A DNA stretch of 62,000 bases, taken from the NCBI RefSeq assembly GCF_001039355.2, contig NW_019775700.1, positions 1-62,000 of the forward strand, given 5' to 3'. The position numbers were made by a program, and so were the translations under genes. A model generated the notes under the pieces. The model was not told where the DNA came from. It ran no database searches and saw only the letters and a program-made list of their open reading frames with translations. Shown here piece after piece: positions 1 to 13,000 of the stretch (the stretch's first letter is position 1; each line of letters begins with the position of its first letter). This DNA is from Lingula anatina. Lineage: Eukaryota > Brachiopoda > Lingulata > Lingulida > Lingulidae.

Positions 1-116
1 AATAACTCATAGAAATATAATATATTCTGTTTTACCACAAAAACGGCAGTTATAGCTATTATTCTGATATCTGAGCTTGTCTTTAAACCACGTGACCTCC
101 ATTGATGTCTATACTC

Positions 117-144
117 TGTTAAAATCTCTTAAGAGATTTTAACA
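117..144. repeat. perfect 28-bp palindrome
   Basis: TGTTAAAATCTCTT is followed immediately by its exact reverse complement with no spacer. It lies in the presumed intron upstream of the first coding exon. Function unknown. Confidence 0.8.
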
Positions 145-375
145 AAAAACCAAACTTTTTAGAAAAAAACCAGGGACTAACTTTGAATGTAAAAATGGAT
201 TCAATAACCATTGGTAAGTATGGGAAAATTGTCGTTTACTCTAGGAAAATTCATTTTTTGGCCGAAATGAAGAGTTATTATCCCTTTAACCCAGGGAAAT
301 CATAGTTCACAGGTCACAAATTTAAGAAGGCACCCGTCATAACATTGACACTGAATTTTTGCCTATTTATTATGT

Positions 376-545
376 GGAGCTTAAATAATAATATAATAAT
401 AATCTTTATTGGAGAAATCGCAACCCGAAGGTTGAAGTTATACAATTACATATATGAATATTTAAGTCAAGGAAGCCTGGTCATTTTTGCACTGGTGCAC
501 TCCGTAGGCGGTCTCACCTCCCTGGGGAGCATACAAGATGCAATG
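376..545 (-). mobile_element. possible 3' end of a non-LTR retroelement or SINE
   Basis: Read on the minus strand, a GC-richer unit with gaccgcctacggagtgc ends in aataaagattattattat, a poly(A)-signal-like motif running into a TTA-repeat tail. That is the usual look of a non-LTR or SINE 3' end. No coding region or target-site duplication was identified, so the call rests on tail structure only. Confidence 0.3.
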
Positions 546-673
546 TCCATGAAGGATTTGTTCTAAATTGTTTATATCCTTTAATTTCTAATTACTTTCA
601 GACTAGATCAGTTAATTGTAATTTATTTATAATTATTGAAAGTAATTATGTCAGCATAAAATTTTCTTTCCAG

Positions 674-1285
674 TCTTTCATCCTAGATGGATATATCAGA
701 AGAAGAGTTGCCGACGCCACCGAGTGCTGTGCCAAAACCTCTCGTTTCCACTACATGGAGATAGAAGACGAGATCGCCAACACGCCAGAATGGCCGCCCA
801 TTTCCAGAGAGAAGTCTGATCTTGCACAACTTCTACGAGACGAGAGCAACCTTGAGGCCATAGTACAGAGGAATAACAGTAGGAAAGAGAGTGAAAACAG
901 CGATAGCAGTGCAACTATAACCTCCATCGACGTCATCCCAGGAAGTGATTCCTATAAAGGAACCAAGCAGCTCACCACAGACGACAGACCCAAGAGTCTC
1001 CATGACATTCATCGTCGTGAACACGGACATACCCCTAGAAGGCGCCACTTGTCAGAAAGCCTTCGTTACACCAGACCAAGTGACTTTCCCCACACTGACA
1101 AGGAAGACTTACCAATCAGTCAGAAAAAAGGATTCCATGACCTTGACCTCATTGAAGGTGGCAAGCAAGTGCTGCCTCCTGCCGGTGACCATGTTTCCTA
1201 TGACGTCAGCAAGGAGAATCCATCCGACTACTTCACTGTTGAAGTGGAGGAGAAAGAGCTTCTGGAAGAGAACTCTAATTTGTAG
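674..1285 (+). CDS. 3'-terminal coding exon of an unidentified gene (203 codons + stop)
   Basis: A polypyrimidine tract and AG (ttttctttccag, ending at 673) precede a phase-0 open frame that runs to TAG at 1283-1285. The reading frame is open upstream of the internal ATG at 755, so this is a spliced last exon and not a single-exon gene. The exon starts S-F-I-L-D-G-Y-I-R-R-R-V and has a Cys pair (ECCAK) about 20 residues in. The rest is hydrophilic and low-complexity, rich in Ser, Asp, Glu, Arg and His, and ends in an acidic EVEEKELLEENSNL tail. No catalytic motif or membrane span is visible. It resembles the cytoplasmic tail of a larger, perhaps membrane, protein whose upstream exons lie outside the window. 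I do not recognise the family. Confidence 0.7.
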   Translation, partial: SFILDGYIRRRVADATECCAKTSRFHYMEIEDEIANTPEWPPISREKSDLAQLLRDESNLEAIVQRNNSRKESENSDSSATITSIDVIPGSDSYKGTKQLTTDDRPKSLHDIHRREHGHTPRRRHLSESLRYTRPSDFPHTDKEDLPISQKKGFHDLDLIEGGKQVLPPAGDHVSYDVSKENPSDYFTVEVEEKELLEENSNL

Positions 1286-1539
1286 CCAATCCCAGTGGTG
1301 TCTGAAGGTTGAATTTATTCTATTTATGATGAAAAGCACAACAGTTTATTTATAGTATATACTAGTATGAACAACTTCTGAAAAGGAGTCTGATCTCTTG
1401 ACAAATTCACCAGTAATTTTTTTTTTTTGAGTAATGATCTAGTAAATTTTATTTATCAGTTTGATCCTGATTATTACAGATCTTCACTTGGAGATAATTA
1501 AGATAGCTAGATGAGTCAAATAGTACCAAATTTTCTGCC

Positions 1540-1704
1540 AATAAAGCACGGGTAGATAGTGCATACCATCAGAAGCAAGTGAATAACCCACTTGTTTTCC
1601 TCACCATTCAAGAATCTAAACTAGTAGAATCTGAAATATATTTAACAGAGAACAAGGAGATAAGAATTTTCTGTATTAAAACAATAATAGAATGCAATAA
1701 TAAA
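1540..1704 (+). terminator. candidate poly(A) signals for the 3'-terminal exon gene
   Basis: AATAAA occurs at 1540-1545 and again at 1699-1704, 255 and 414 bases after the TAG at 1283. Either could end the transcript. No cleavage site can be fixed from sequence alone. Confidence 0.45.
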
Positions 1705-2082
1705 TGTGTTTGGTTCTAGCTTTAATTGTGAAATTTAAGGATACTAAATGCCATATGATTTTGACAGTCTCTTTAAATATATAATCCAGTTATGTGTGCC
1801 AGTTTCATTCATCCTGAGTTGAAATAAGTATTAACTTCAGGTTTATAACAGTAGAGCTGATACAACAATGTAAGCAAAAAGAATACACACTACTGTTTAA
1901 TTCCAATATAAATAATTAGATGACTATTTATTTACTTAACAACAGTGTACCTAAGTCGCAAAGTATGCCATCAACTTTATATGCATTACTGGAATGTATT
2001 TATAAAGGCCAGTACATGTGCTGCTCATTATTTGGTAAGACGGAAAAAGAAGTTTGAGTCAAGAATTTTTAAGTCAGAAGTC

Positions 2083-2300
2083 TAAGGCTGTATTCCCTGA
2101 GCTTTTAGATCGATCTATCCCCTTGGGGAGTCTCACTAGATTACTGTCAGATAATCCGGCTTAAACGTCTGTCCCGCCTACTACAAGCTGTAAGGGGGTA
2201 ATTAACTTTCGTGTCAGCTTGGCTGACAGCTATTTAGCGTGAACTCCCAGGGAGTTAGGTCGATCTAAAGTAGATCGATCTAATCTCTGGAAATGGGGTC
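2083..2300. mobile_element. foldback (MITE-like) element, copy 1
   Basis: The left arm (tttagatcgatctatccccttggggagtc) and the inverted right arm (gaactcccagggagttaggtcgatcta, with a second tagatcgatcta) are imperfect reverse complements, and both reach a CTGTCAG/CTGACAG core. There is no open frame. The structure matches the other foldback copies in this window, suggesting a short non-autonomous DNA-transposon family. Confidence 0.5.
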
Positions 2301-3329
2301 TAAACCTGCCCTCTGATATTTCTGCATGTTGCTGTAATATTAGTTTCTAGCATGACCATAAGAGGGCAGCATTGCCTCCAGTGTAACAGAGAGAAATAAT
2401 TGTAGAAGATTGCCAGCTGTTCTGATTATTAATTAGGTGATGAAAAATGCCAAATGTGGAATTCAATATGTAGAAAAAATATTAGGTCAGATGTTTCAAA
2501 TCTTATGGCAAAGGTCAGATATCTTGGTAAAGGTCAAATGCCAAAATTAGATCATAAATTGATCAAAGATAAAGACTTGGGTGAACATATATGTAGTTGG
2601 TGTCTTAACTGTATCATATTTTGTATTGTTAAATTATTTGTGGGCTTATCAAGGCTAGTTGGCACTTATTGAGTCAGCCTCGGTGTTGGGCCTGTCTTGC
2701 AGTGTCGTCTGCCAGTCTTTGGTTTCTTCTGCGTGGGAACTAGATTTCGGACGGTAAAGTACAAAGTGCAAAATAAGAATGGTAATGTCCATATCAGACC
2801 ACTTCAATAGCAAATACCACTGTTATTGGATGTTATACATCTTCTCTGCAAGACCAAGAATTATAAATATGGACCAAACGTTTTCTTTTTTATTAGTGAC
2901 TTAATTCCCCATTTGTACTTTGTGCAATGCAAGCTAATGTATCCAAGCTTTAATATGTATTTTTGTTGGCTTTGTTATTGGTTTTGGTCACTAAATATTT
3001 TTTTCATGATAAGAAAATGCCAGTGTTAAGTTTTCTTTTCTTTTATTATATTTTCTTTTTATGTTTTTTTTTTCTTTGCTTCCCTGATTTTATAGTTTTA
3101 ATTTTTTTCCGCGTTATCTATATATAGTCTATGCATCATGATTTTGAGAAGTTACCGTCCTCTTTTAATTTAAGCTTATTGATAATATAGATGTATTAAG
3201 CAGGATAGCTTTCACATTTTCCTCCATGACAGCCTTCGTCCCCGATTGTTAACAGCGGGGCTGGCAGAGTTGAACAATTGCGGTGGTGTGTCTCTGTCTA
3301 GGGTGCATGGTCCATGAATGTATGGACGT

Positions 3330-3385
3330 CCGTGTGTTGCGTTGTGTTGTGTTGCGTTGCGTTGCGTTGTGTTGTTGCGTTGTGT
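3330..3385. repeat. pentanucleotide microsatellite (GTTGC/GTTGT)n
   Basis: Consecutive gttgc and gttgt units with occasional 3-base slips. Simple sequence repeat with no gene association. Confidence 0.8.
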
Positions 3386-5293
3386 TCTAAGACTCTCTCA
3401 TATCGAGGAAAACCTGAGCTAGTTAACATCTGTTTAAATTACGTCAAAGTTATGAAATCTTCGCCATTGAAAGGAGAAGTCATAAAATGACTTCGTATGA
3501 AATTATTTCGATTGTATAAGCTTTTTACCGTTGTGCTAGTCAAGGGTTTTTGATTATTTATTCGCACTTTAGCGAATCGTATTTATTAATTATTCAATTA
3601 TTGAATTATTGTCAGTTATTAAAGTCATCATTATCACCGGTAGTATTCGATAACGTGTTTGTTTTGATGCCAGTACTGTCGACTGCAGCCCTACATCTAG
3701 AAGAAGTACGTGAAATAAACTTTTTTATCAAAATGTGACAGGTTTTTACTCGCTCCTTTTCACAGTACGGTGTAGGCTCCTCTCCCCGGGTCTAAGACGT
3801 CACTGGAGACTACTCACCATACTACCCAGAACTACTTGATACTACTAAGGCCGCTCCCGGTAGCTCAGAGACGTACGAAAATAATAAGAATACTATGGGG
3901 TTGATGTTATAGATGGTGAGCATTCATTGAGTTTTGAAACCCGGTAATATTGCTTGGCCCCTGAAATTTAGTATCAAAATAATCACTGGTCAAGACCGAA
4001 GGACGAAGTACTGTCGTAAGTGTAATCACATTTGGTAAAGTGACATTATAATATTGACAATATTCGTTAAGAGCGGAAAATATACTCGTTCAACGTAAAA
4101 ATTAAAAGTGATGATCGCCTCTAAGCTCATAGACAAATGCAGACTACGTGTTGCACCCGTGCCCGTTGCTCAGTGTTAGAAATACACCCGTTTTATGTTG
4201 GAACATTGAGGTTTGGTGCACACCATTCTTTATTTATTTAATGTTAAGTGATACAAATGTCAACATTATGTAGATCTTCAGAGCGACGTGAAATGGCTAC
4301 CAGATTTTGTTAGGTCTGCGAGGTCTTGAATTAGCAAAGAGTCGTAAATAGATATTCGTTTGAGTACGGGAGCATTTTCCCACTATACACTCATTCTTTA
4401 AATTAACCAGAAAATGTTTTATATACACCTGAAAAAAAAAAAATGTCTTTTGGCACGCAAAAATCGCCTTGGGTTTTAGACAAATCTGAAAGCTAGCTTC
4501 AATCATCAGCATGTGATTTCTAGAAATCTAAAAAATGGGGGTAGGGTGGATGGGAGAGTCCAGAAACTTCTGAATTTCGGGATGGAATTAAACAAATTCT
4601 AATCAATATAATTATTGAAATATTCTGCTAGGCTTACTCCAACAGATAGAAGAGACAGAGAAGAGCAGTTAACAGACGCACAGCACAGGATGCAGTGTTA
4701 GTTCTCGCCACATGTATTAATTCAATATTCCTACGCTGAAGGGGTTAGAAAAACACGATCATTGATGTTGACCTGTGATTTGGGTTTGCTTGTGTTTTCA
4801 TGTTCCAGCGACACAACTGTACCTAGTCTCAAACTCAGAACTATATATTGATATCAACTTGCAGATAGATTTTCAAAAAGATTTTCTTCGCTCAGTTCCA
4901 TGATCCACAGAGGATTCAGGGGAGGACAAAACGGACACCTGTTCCTCCCTGAGCGGAGGTAGGCCTACCCCCTGCTTCCCTCTCTCCTCTCTTACCAAAC
5001 TTCCCACAATTATCGCCCCCTTGGACATCCAACCCTTCCCCCTAACTCCCACCCCCTTAAAAAATAAATAAAAAAATAGGAAAAATGGATCAGCAAATAT
5101 CTGCACTCTCATTCTGTCTGGTAGAGATATCATCATTATTATAATTATCATTTATTTATTTATTTATTTATTTTTAGTGTCGGTTTTTCTGTTTACACAT
5201 GAACATGCACAACCCTTTGTATCTCCTGATCCCGCCAGTGTGTGTCGAGTAGGCCTATCTGCTATTTAAACTGAATGAAAGCTATAGGCCCTG

Positions 5294-5315
5294 TAGGCCT
5301 ATATATATAGGCCTA
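5294..5315. repeat. perfect 22-bp TAGGCCTA palindrome
   Basis: TAGGCCTA, ATATAT, TAGGCCTA form a perfect palindrome, with further TAGGCCTA-like copies around 4956 and 5250-5290. It lies about 470 bp upstream of the lysyl hydroxylase start codon. Confidence 0.7.
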
Positions 5316-5469
5316 TACATTTCACCAAAAATCACTTCCAGAATTAAATATATGTGATAGCACTATACACCCCAGTCTAGCACTGAACACCTACGTAAAT
5401 TATATTCAATTAAAACTGGCCCACAATTTGAACGAGTTTTATATTGGACCAGTCTTACAAACAGGGCGT

Positions 5470-5761
5470 GGCTACAGTTAGAGCGTGTTGCGTGGGTGTG
5501 GCGCTCTCATTGTTGTCAACTATGAGTAACTTCCACACGGGCAGGCAAAACTGAGATTAAAAATATAGTCTCGGACTAAAAGCGGAACTACGTGTACAAG
5601 CCACCTCTGGCAGAGTTCATGTGGCTGTAATTGAGACTTTCCACGCAAGCAGAATCGTCTGGAACCTCTGAACTAAGCTGACACAATTTATTTTTAGCCA
5701 ATCAGAGAGCGAGGTGATAATCAACTGCGGAGGAGTTAGGAGAGTTAATGCACGCAGCAAC
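5470..5761 (+). promoter_or_regulatory. putative promoter and 5' UTR of the lysyl hydroxylase gene
   Basis: A forward CCAAT box (GCCAATCAG at 5697-5705) lies 57 bases upstream of the ATG at 5762, and GC/GT boxes (gggcgtggc, ggtgtggcg) lie near 5464-5505. No TATA box is evident. The ATG sits in a good context (caacATGg). The other two putative promoters in this window also carry a GCCAATCAG element close to the first exon. Confidence 0.5.
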
Positions 5762-5870
5762 ATGGCGTTGATCAGTAGGCTCTTTATGGTGTGTCTGCCG
5801 ATTTTCTTTGTTTTCTTCCCACCATGGAGTTCGCCTAGCATTGGAGTTCACTCATCGAGCGTGGATGATG
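5762..5870 (+). CDS. PLOD: PLOD exon 1: signal peptide
   Basis: 36 codons plus one base, ending at GATGATG before gtacgt. It encodes a short Leu/Phe/Val-rich core, a Pro-Pro-Trp break and a Ser-rich stretch, typical of a cleaved ER signal peptide. An internal ATG (residue 9) would also leave a signal sequence, but the first ATG has the better context. Intron 1 is about 6.5 kb, the longest in the gene. Confidence 0.85.
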
Positions 5871-8800
5871 GTACGTATATACTGTTAGTTTCATACGATC
5901 GTGCTTTACTCATGGATGGAAGAAAACGCGAAGTTTAGAAGTGCCCCGATTGAGTTCTGCGTACGTGCAAAACAGCAAACTTTTTCAAAGTCGCGAGAAA
6001 TCCGATCCACTTGATCCAAACTTGCGGACCAGAACTAGAAGGATGGATTTCAACCCGTTTGCATTTTTGTAGGATTTGAATTAAAATTCTTACTATAACT
6101 TTAAAGTTAGTTTAAATGTAATTAGAAAGTAGTTTTTAAAGTTTCGTGCCGGTGGCGTTGTGGTTTGACAGATGCAAATGAGCTAGACGGATATAATTGA
6201 TAACCGGTTGGCCTCAGTTAGCCATAGTTGTAAAATATCTCCAAATATGTAGCTTCTCTTGTGGTGAATGACTTTTTAAACTCAAGTACAGACATTCTGA
6301 CCCAAGGCAAAAAGAAAATATAGAATGGAGACAAAAAAAGTTATTTGTAAGATTGATAACAATTAAGGATTGACAATAACTTTTTTCGATACTGAGATAT
6401 GCCTGAGATATCTGTAAATATTGCAAGGGTTATTTGGCACATGACATTTTACTTGCTCTTTGGGCCAATGACCCCAGCGATTCAATGGCCCTAGGTCAGT
6501 TTTCAGTGGCCCCGGGCCAGTGGGCCACCCTTAATGTCAACGCCCTGGATCATAAGATAAATGGTTAAAGGGGGCTGGATAAAAGCAATTTACTGTGGGG
6601 GAAAGATTAAGATGTGATAGTGAATGTGGTTTTAGACTTTACTTGGCAAGTGAGTGTAGTATTTGATACTGTTGGCTAGTTTAGTTCTTAATTTACACAT
6701 TTACAGCTAATAACAACAAACGGTTGTGCAGGGGGCAGTTCCACAAAGGAATTTGATTAATTTTCAATCTTTTATTCTCGGGTGAAATGGCCCCCAGGTT
6801 AAGTGAGTTTTATATGGAGGAGGAGGAGGGTGGGACTGTGTGGTATTATAACAAGGCTGTTGTTCAGTTATAACCAGTTTATGTGGTCAGGTGGGAGGTA
6901 ATCCTTCTTGTTGTTGTAGTGTTAATCTAAGAAGTAAACACTGAGGGCAGAAGACAGTTGATGTAATACAGGGTTTCCTTCAGGGCAAGTTTTGAGCCCT
7001 TTAGAACCGCCCTCTCAAAGATTGTAAATGGCCCTGATTCATATTTTTGTCTTTTTGCCCTGTAATGCTTCTTACCTGTTTCCACTCACACCTTTAACAA
7101 AATTAAACTGCTCAAATAAAATGACCTGATGTCAGTATCCCCCCTCCTCTAAAATTTGAGGAAAACCTAGTAGGCTGGATGAGGCATTTGAATTTATTTT
7201 CTTAAGATGTGATACAAATCATCAAAATCAACTGCAGGAATAGGTCAGGTAATAATTCATGAGTAGGGGGATTTTTTTTCTTCCACACAAATTAGATTTT
7301 AATTTTATACAAAAAATCTCAACCAGCATGGCTTGTATTAGTTTGCATGGAAATCAATGGATTGTGCAATGCTCCATTTCAACAAGCAACAACATGCGTG
7401 AAACTGAATGCAGAATAGAGCATAGTGAGCCCTATTTTACTGCTTGAGTACTTTGTGTTTTTTGTCAGTTAAAACTCTCATCGTGAAACTCAGGGACTTG
7501 TACTCATTTTTTTCCATCAAGACCCTAAGATAACCCCAGCAGCTAATGTAGTAAAAACCACATCTTTAACCAGTGGATTGTTCTAGATGTAAACATTGTA
7601 GCAAATTGATGATTATCATTTAAATTCTGAAGACATTTTAAGCATGTGATTGTATTTAAAATGCTGGGGCAGAAAGCAGGATGACTTTGTTTATTATGTA
7701 AATTCAGTGTAAATAGTTTATTTATTTACTTACTTGATGCAAAATGTTAATACAGTGGTGAAATGATGGTAGACATTAACATTCTGATGGCTTACTTAAT
7801 AGTCCATTTATTTCATTGGATTGTTTTTCTCTGCAGGTACTTTTTTTTTTTTGCATCTCAGTTTCAGGAGACACTGTCTGTACTAATATAATCACGTAGT
7901 AGTACTTTAATAAAAATCCACTGTTAATTCATGTTTTGGTGTGGTATGTTACTAGTAAGGATCTGTTTTAAATCAAGTAGTCTGCATTAAACCCTCATTA
8001 AGGGATATATGTGGAGTTTACAGTTCTATCCTATCCCAACTGTACAGCAGATAAAAATCTGAGATCAGATGATAGGGTGAGTTCCCAGTCAAGTTGAAGC
8101 AGTTTATCTTAGAGCATTCTGTGTTAACATACAGTGTAGTAAAGATAAAAATCAGATAGATTAGATGGTCTGATACCAGATTACAAGATAGGTTCACATT
8201 CAAGCTGAGACAGTTTAACTTAAGGCATCTGAGCAGATGATGGTTTGGCAGTCCCACCACCTCCTGAGCAAATGATGGTTTGGCGTTCTCATCACCAAAA
8301 ACTTTTTAAGCCGACTGACCTGTCTGTCCACCAGGGTCTGAGACTTTGTTCCCATACCTAGATCGACCCAGAGTTAGTACGATAGGGTCTGGGAATGGTC
8401 CCTTAGAATCTGCTAGACTAATGCTTAAAACAATGGCCAGTAACTGAGCAAACTGAAAAAAAAACTTTACTGGCCTGGTTCTTATTTTACGGGAACTTCA
8501 TGTGGATCCAGTGGTTAGTGTCTGAGACCGATTTTATATCACAGTGGTAGTGGTGGTGGAGGAGTGGACTAGATTGGCTTCATGTGGTTTGAAATCCAAA
8601 TCACATGGTTTGTCCACATAGAGTCACGTATTAATGTGATTTGTCTCAAGTGGAAACTTGACTGCTATTGTTTTAACAGTAATAGGTCAGTTGAAGGTGC
8701 ATTCCTCTGTCTGTATACTTTATATACATACAAGTTCCAGTGTGGAATAAGAATTCTGTGGAATTTCTCTTAAAGTTGAATTTAGCCATGAACATGTTTC

Positions 8801-9968
8801 ATGAAAGAAGGGAAATTGTTGTAAACCTTTAGACCCAAGTTTGAGTCTACTAAGACCACAGGTAAACCAGTAGTACTAGTAACCAGTTCAAATCAAATGT
8901 TGCTCTTGATTTAAGAGAAGAAAGCCACAGCCAAAGGTTGAGACCAGTATGTTATTTATTTAAGTAGGATTAATCTTGACCTGAAGTAGTCGGAAACTGC
9001 CAAAGTTCTATTTTGAGAAAAAAAAAAGTCCTGTGTCTGTTTATTTCAATTCTGTTAATGTTATTGGTTAACTCTAACACAATAACACATATTTTACACG
9101 ATTTAAGTATTTTGAATCCTGCCGTTTTCCCACCTCTAACTGTTGATTGATACATAAAGTCTAGTAATGTAGGCAACCCTAGCCTGCTGTAATATCATAA
9201 TGCATTGCATATAAGCTACCAGGGTAGCTGACTTCCTGATAGCAGTCTAATCTCTAAGCCAGATCGCCTTTACTGTACATTATGGTAATTGCTCTATTAA
9301 TTTAAATTGATGTAAATTAATAACCCACCAGGTTTTGTTAGTGATATTTTAACATGCTGATGTAATCATTTTGAAAAGTGAGGTGGCTTCATGTGAGTAT
9401 GTGCAATTTTGTGAGTGTTTAAAGATGATGTATTTTGAAAAGTAAAAAGTGGGTGAGAAATGTGAGATTTTAATTGATAACATTAAGGTTGCCTGAGGTA
9501 AGATGGGATAGAATGAATCCTGGTGGAAAAAGTTTTCAGCAGTAAATGTTAAAACTGCAGCCTTGGGACAAGGTTAAAATGTCAGCTGCAGTAAAAGTGG
9601 TAAATGGCATAAACTTTGGCCATATACTGGATTGACTTTCATAAATTGTTTTTCCACCTGCACCCATTTTAAAACCCAAAATATGTCTCTAGCAGTGGAC
9701 CAATTGGGTTCAATTTTTTTTTTCAGTCTTTGACCTTGTGAAAGTACCAGAGCTGCCATATCTTATGGCAGTTATGCTTAAATTGCACTTCTTAAAAAAT
9801 TTACAAATTACGAACAACTTTTGATGTAATAAAAGGGGTGTTTTCTGCATAAAATATTTAAAAATACAGGATCTAATTTAATATACAGTATTTATGTCAA
9901 TTTATACACTAATCCATATATATTGACCAAAAGTTTTAAAACATTATTATGGTAAGAAAATGTCCAAT

Positions 9969-10012
<44 letters not shown>

Positions 10013-13000
10013 GTGTATTGCAGGCTCTTGACATCATAGATTTTGATTGAAAAAGACATCCATGACAAATTGTAATGTCTCATTCTTTTTTCTTATTTTT
10101 TTATCGGATCGAGAGGAATGCTATGAATTAATAGAAAAAGAAATCTCCTCCCTTATCAATTGATACTGCTGCACTAAATTATGTAAAACAACTTATGAGA
10201 TTTCTGTAGGGAAGACAGTGACAGTGCCCTATCTCCCATCAAATTATACACTGTAAAATGTTGAAAGAATCAGGGCAGCAAATATAGTAGAAAATTATCT
10301 TGTCGGGACTTTAATGTCATGTTATTAGTTACTTATTTGATTCCTGTCTGGGTGAAACGAGTGCTCTGTCATGTAGCAAGTTAAGATGGTAAAAAAGTAC
10401 GGTCACCTTGAAAGGAGAGGTTTTTTAAGTTAAGGGTGTGTGTGTGCATGTGTGTGTGCATGTGTGTGTGTGTGTGTTTGTAGAGGGGAGAGGGAGTCAT
10501 AAATTCCACTTCAGGCCACGTATAGGAAATATTGATGTGAATTACTTAAATGTTTTTGTATTTTTATTTTAATGCAGACAGCAAAGAGCATGATGTCTGT
10601 GAAGAGACAGAGTACTAGTAAGGGGTAGGCAACTAAACCAAATGCTGGGAGGGACATTTAATTACTTTTTGTCCTGGAGAAATTAAAATGTGCATTTTGT
10701 CAAATGACCCAAAGCAACAACTCACCATTTCAACATTGATTTTTTTTCAGAGTGGCATTTTCAGTTGAACTTTTTTAAAAAAAGAAAGAGGCTTTTATTA
10801 GCTTTCCATCATGATCTCATCATTTACATAGAACTCTTAGACTAGACTCAGCATTAAATAAAGACACTTTTATTCTGAGCCCTGCCATTAGGAACAGAGT
10901 GATAAATTAAGTGCCGCATGAAAAATAATGCCCTATTATGTTATCATTGTATTAAGTTGGTACAGTTAGATCTGTAGAATCTTCCATGCTGAGTACATGT
11001 GATAACCCATTGGTAAATTGAGACAGATCAGGAAATATTGCACTTAGTAGAAAATAAACTCTTCCTCATTGTAACAAAAACCTTGTGTAAGTTAACATTA
11101 TTACTGGTTGTTACTGAATGTTTATTAAATTTGAACAAAATTAATGAGTGATAATCTTTAAAATAGTCTGTTGTTAATTATGGGCATAATTGTTGACTTA
11201 GAATTTTGAAAAGTGAGGTACTGGGATGAAAGAGATTTAGTAAAAGATTGTCACATTAGAAGAATGCAAGTTTTGATTCTTGCACTCTTGCATACTGTCA
11301 GTAGACATGTATGGAAGTGAAATTTACTGATGGAGTCCATGTTTTTTAACATAACACAGTCCAAGTCACCGAAGCCCAGAAAATTCTATGGAGAAAACAA
11401 TGAACATGTACCCCCAGTAGGAGTACATGCTAATGTTACATGTTATACATCAGGCTTCTCTTATAATGCTAAGTCAAGATTGTAGGAATTTTCCATCCAT
11501 TTTCAACTTGTTTAAAGGCAATTGGAAAATGGTGTGCATGAAGCTTGCATGATGTGACTTGTCAGTGTGAATAAAAGGAAAGTTCCAGAGTTTTTTTTTT
11601 TTATCCTCAGAGCAGCTGAAACTATTGTCCCTTGTCTAGAAATTCAACAGTATATCATGGTTAAGTATCTTGCTACTAAAGGAACATAAAAAACATACAA
11701 TAGACTTTGACTCAAATCCTCAGCTAGACAACTCATTTTATTGTAGCCAAATCAGAGTGTGGAATGAAATTAAGAATAAATGTTTTCAGTCAAAGACCAG
11801 CTTTTAGATTCACAGTGTTTTATGAAACCAGCCCACATTGTTATTGTAGTATGTATCTGGTACTACACTGGTACAGAATTACAGCCACATTCCTAGCTAT
11901 GCCTGAGGACCTCCATACCCTGAAGCTATGTGGCATATGACTAGTGTTTGATTTGATGCATGAGAACAGATGAATATTGATAAAGGATTGTGATCTAGTC
12001 CAGAATGGTAATAGATGAAAGCCACAATGTTGTACTACTTTAACTGTTTACTAGTATATTTCTTTTTATATCAACAATATATTGCAGAAACGAAATGCTC
12101 TTCAGTAACGTTTATATAATTGTAGATTTCATTTGTATTTTCACCCTTCATCCAATTTATGAATATTAATTGCAAAGAAAAGTATATACTACAATTTATT
12201 ACTAGTATTAAGGTGCAAAGTTCTACAAACATATGTTCATTCACACACACATGCACGCACACACACACACTTAATTACCATAGATGTATATGTATCATGC
12301 TACAGGAGACATATAAAAAATAACCATTTAGATAATAAATAAAGTATTTTATTATAGAATGATATACTAATATTCACTAATAAACATATTCAAGATATTG
12401 ACATTGTCTTCTCCTTACAGGCCTCCTGCTGGTCACTGTGGCCTCAGACGAGACTGATGGATTCAAGAGGTACATGAGGTCAGCAAACAAGTATGGACTG
12501 GATGTGGAGGTTAGTTTTTACCCCCCCCCCCCCCCCCATTCTCCTCTCTCCCCTTTTATATCTCAGTCACTAGGTGCACACACACGCACACGTACACACA
12601 TGCACACCACGTGCACACACACACACACATCCTTTAAGTTGTAATTGGTGGTAGTAATACCGGGTTAAAATGAACCTGTTTGATGTGGGGAGATGAGCTA
12701 TTTCCTCTAAAATCAGTGTTTGGGAATTAAGCCAGACTATTTAAGGGTATGCTCTGTGTGACCTTTAACTGAGTAAACACTTTTCTACAGACTACTAATT
12801 CACAGGGCCTCCACTGCCCAATAGCGAAATACTTCACTAGCAGGAGCCTGGATTTGTCCCTTTTCCCCTTAATCAGTTAAGATAATGACGCAAGAGTTAC
12901 AGAATATAAAAGTAAATTCTATCTTGAACAATAGGGCATTGTGTAGAATTTTTTTTCCTTCTGTTCTGACATACCACAGCCTAATGTTAGGTGAACTTTA

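Larger units (their letters stand above)
1705..5690. other. intergenic region between the first gene and the lysyl hydroxylase
   Basis: About 4 kb with no convincing coding exon; the short open frames lack splice context and codon structure. It contains a foldback element (2083-2300), a GTTGC/GTTGT microsatellite (3330-3385), a TTTA run near 5150-5173 and a TAGGCCTA-rich palindromic patch (5225-5320). Confidence 0.6.
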
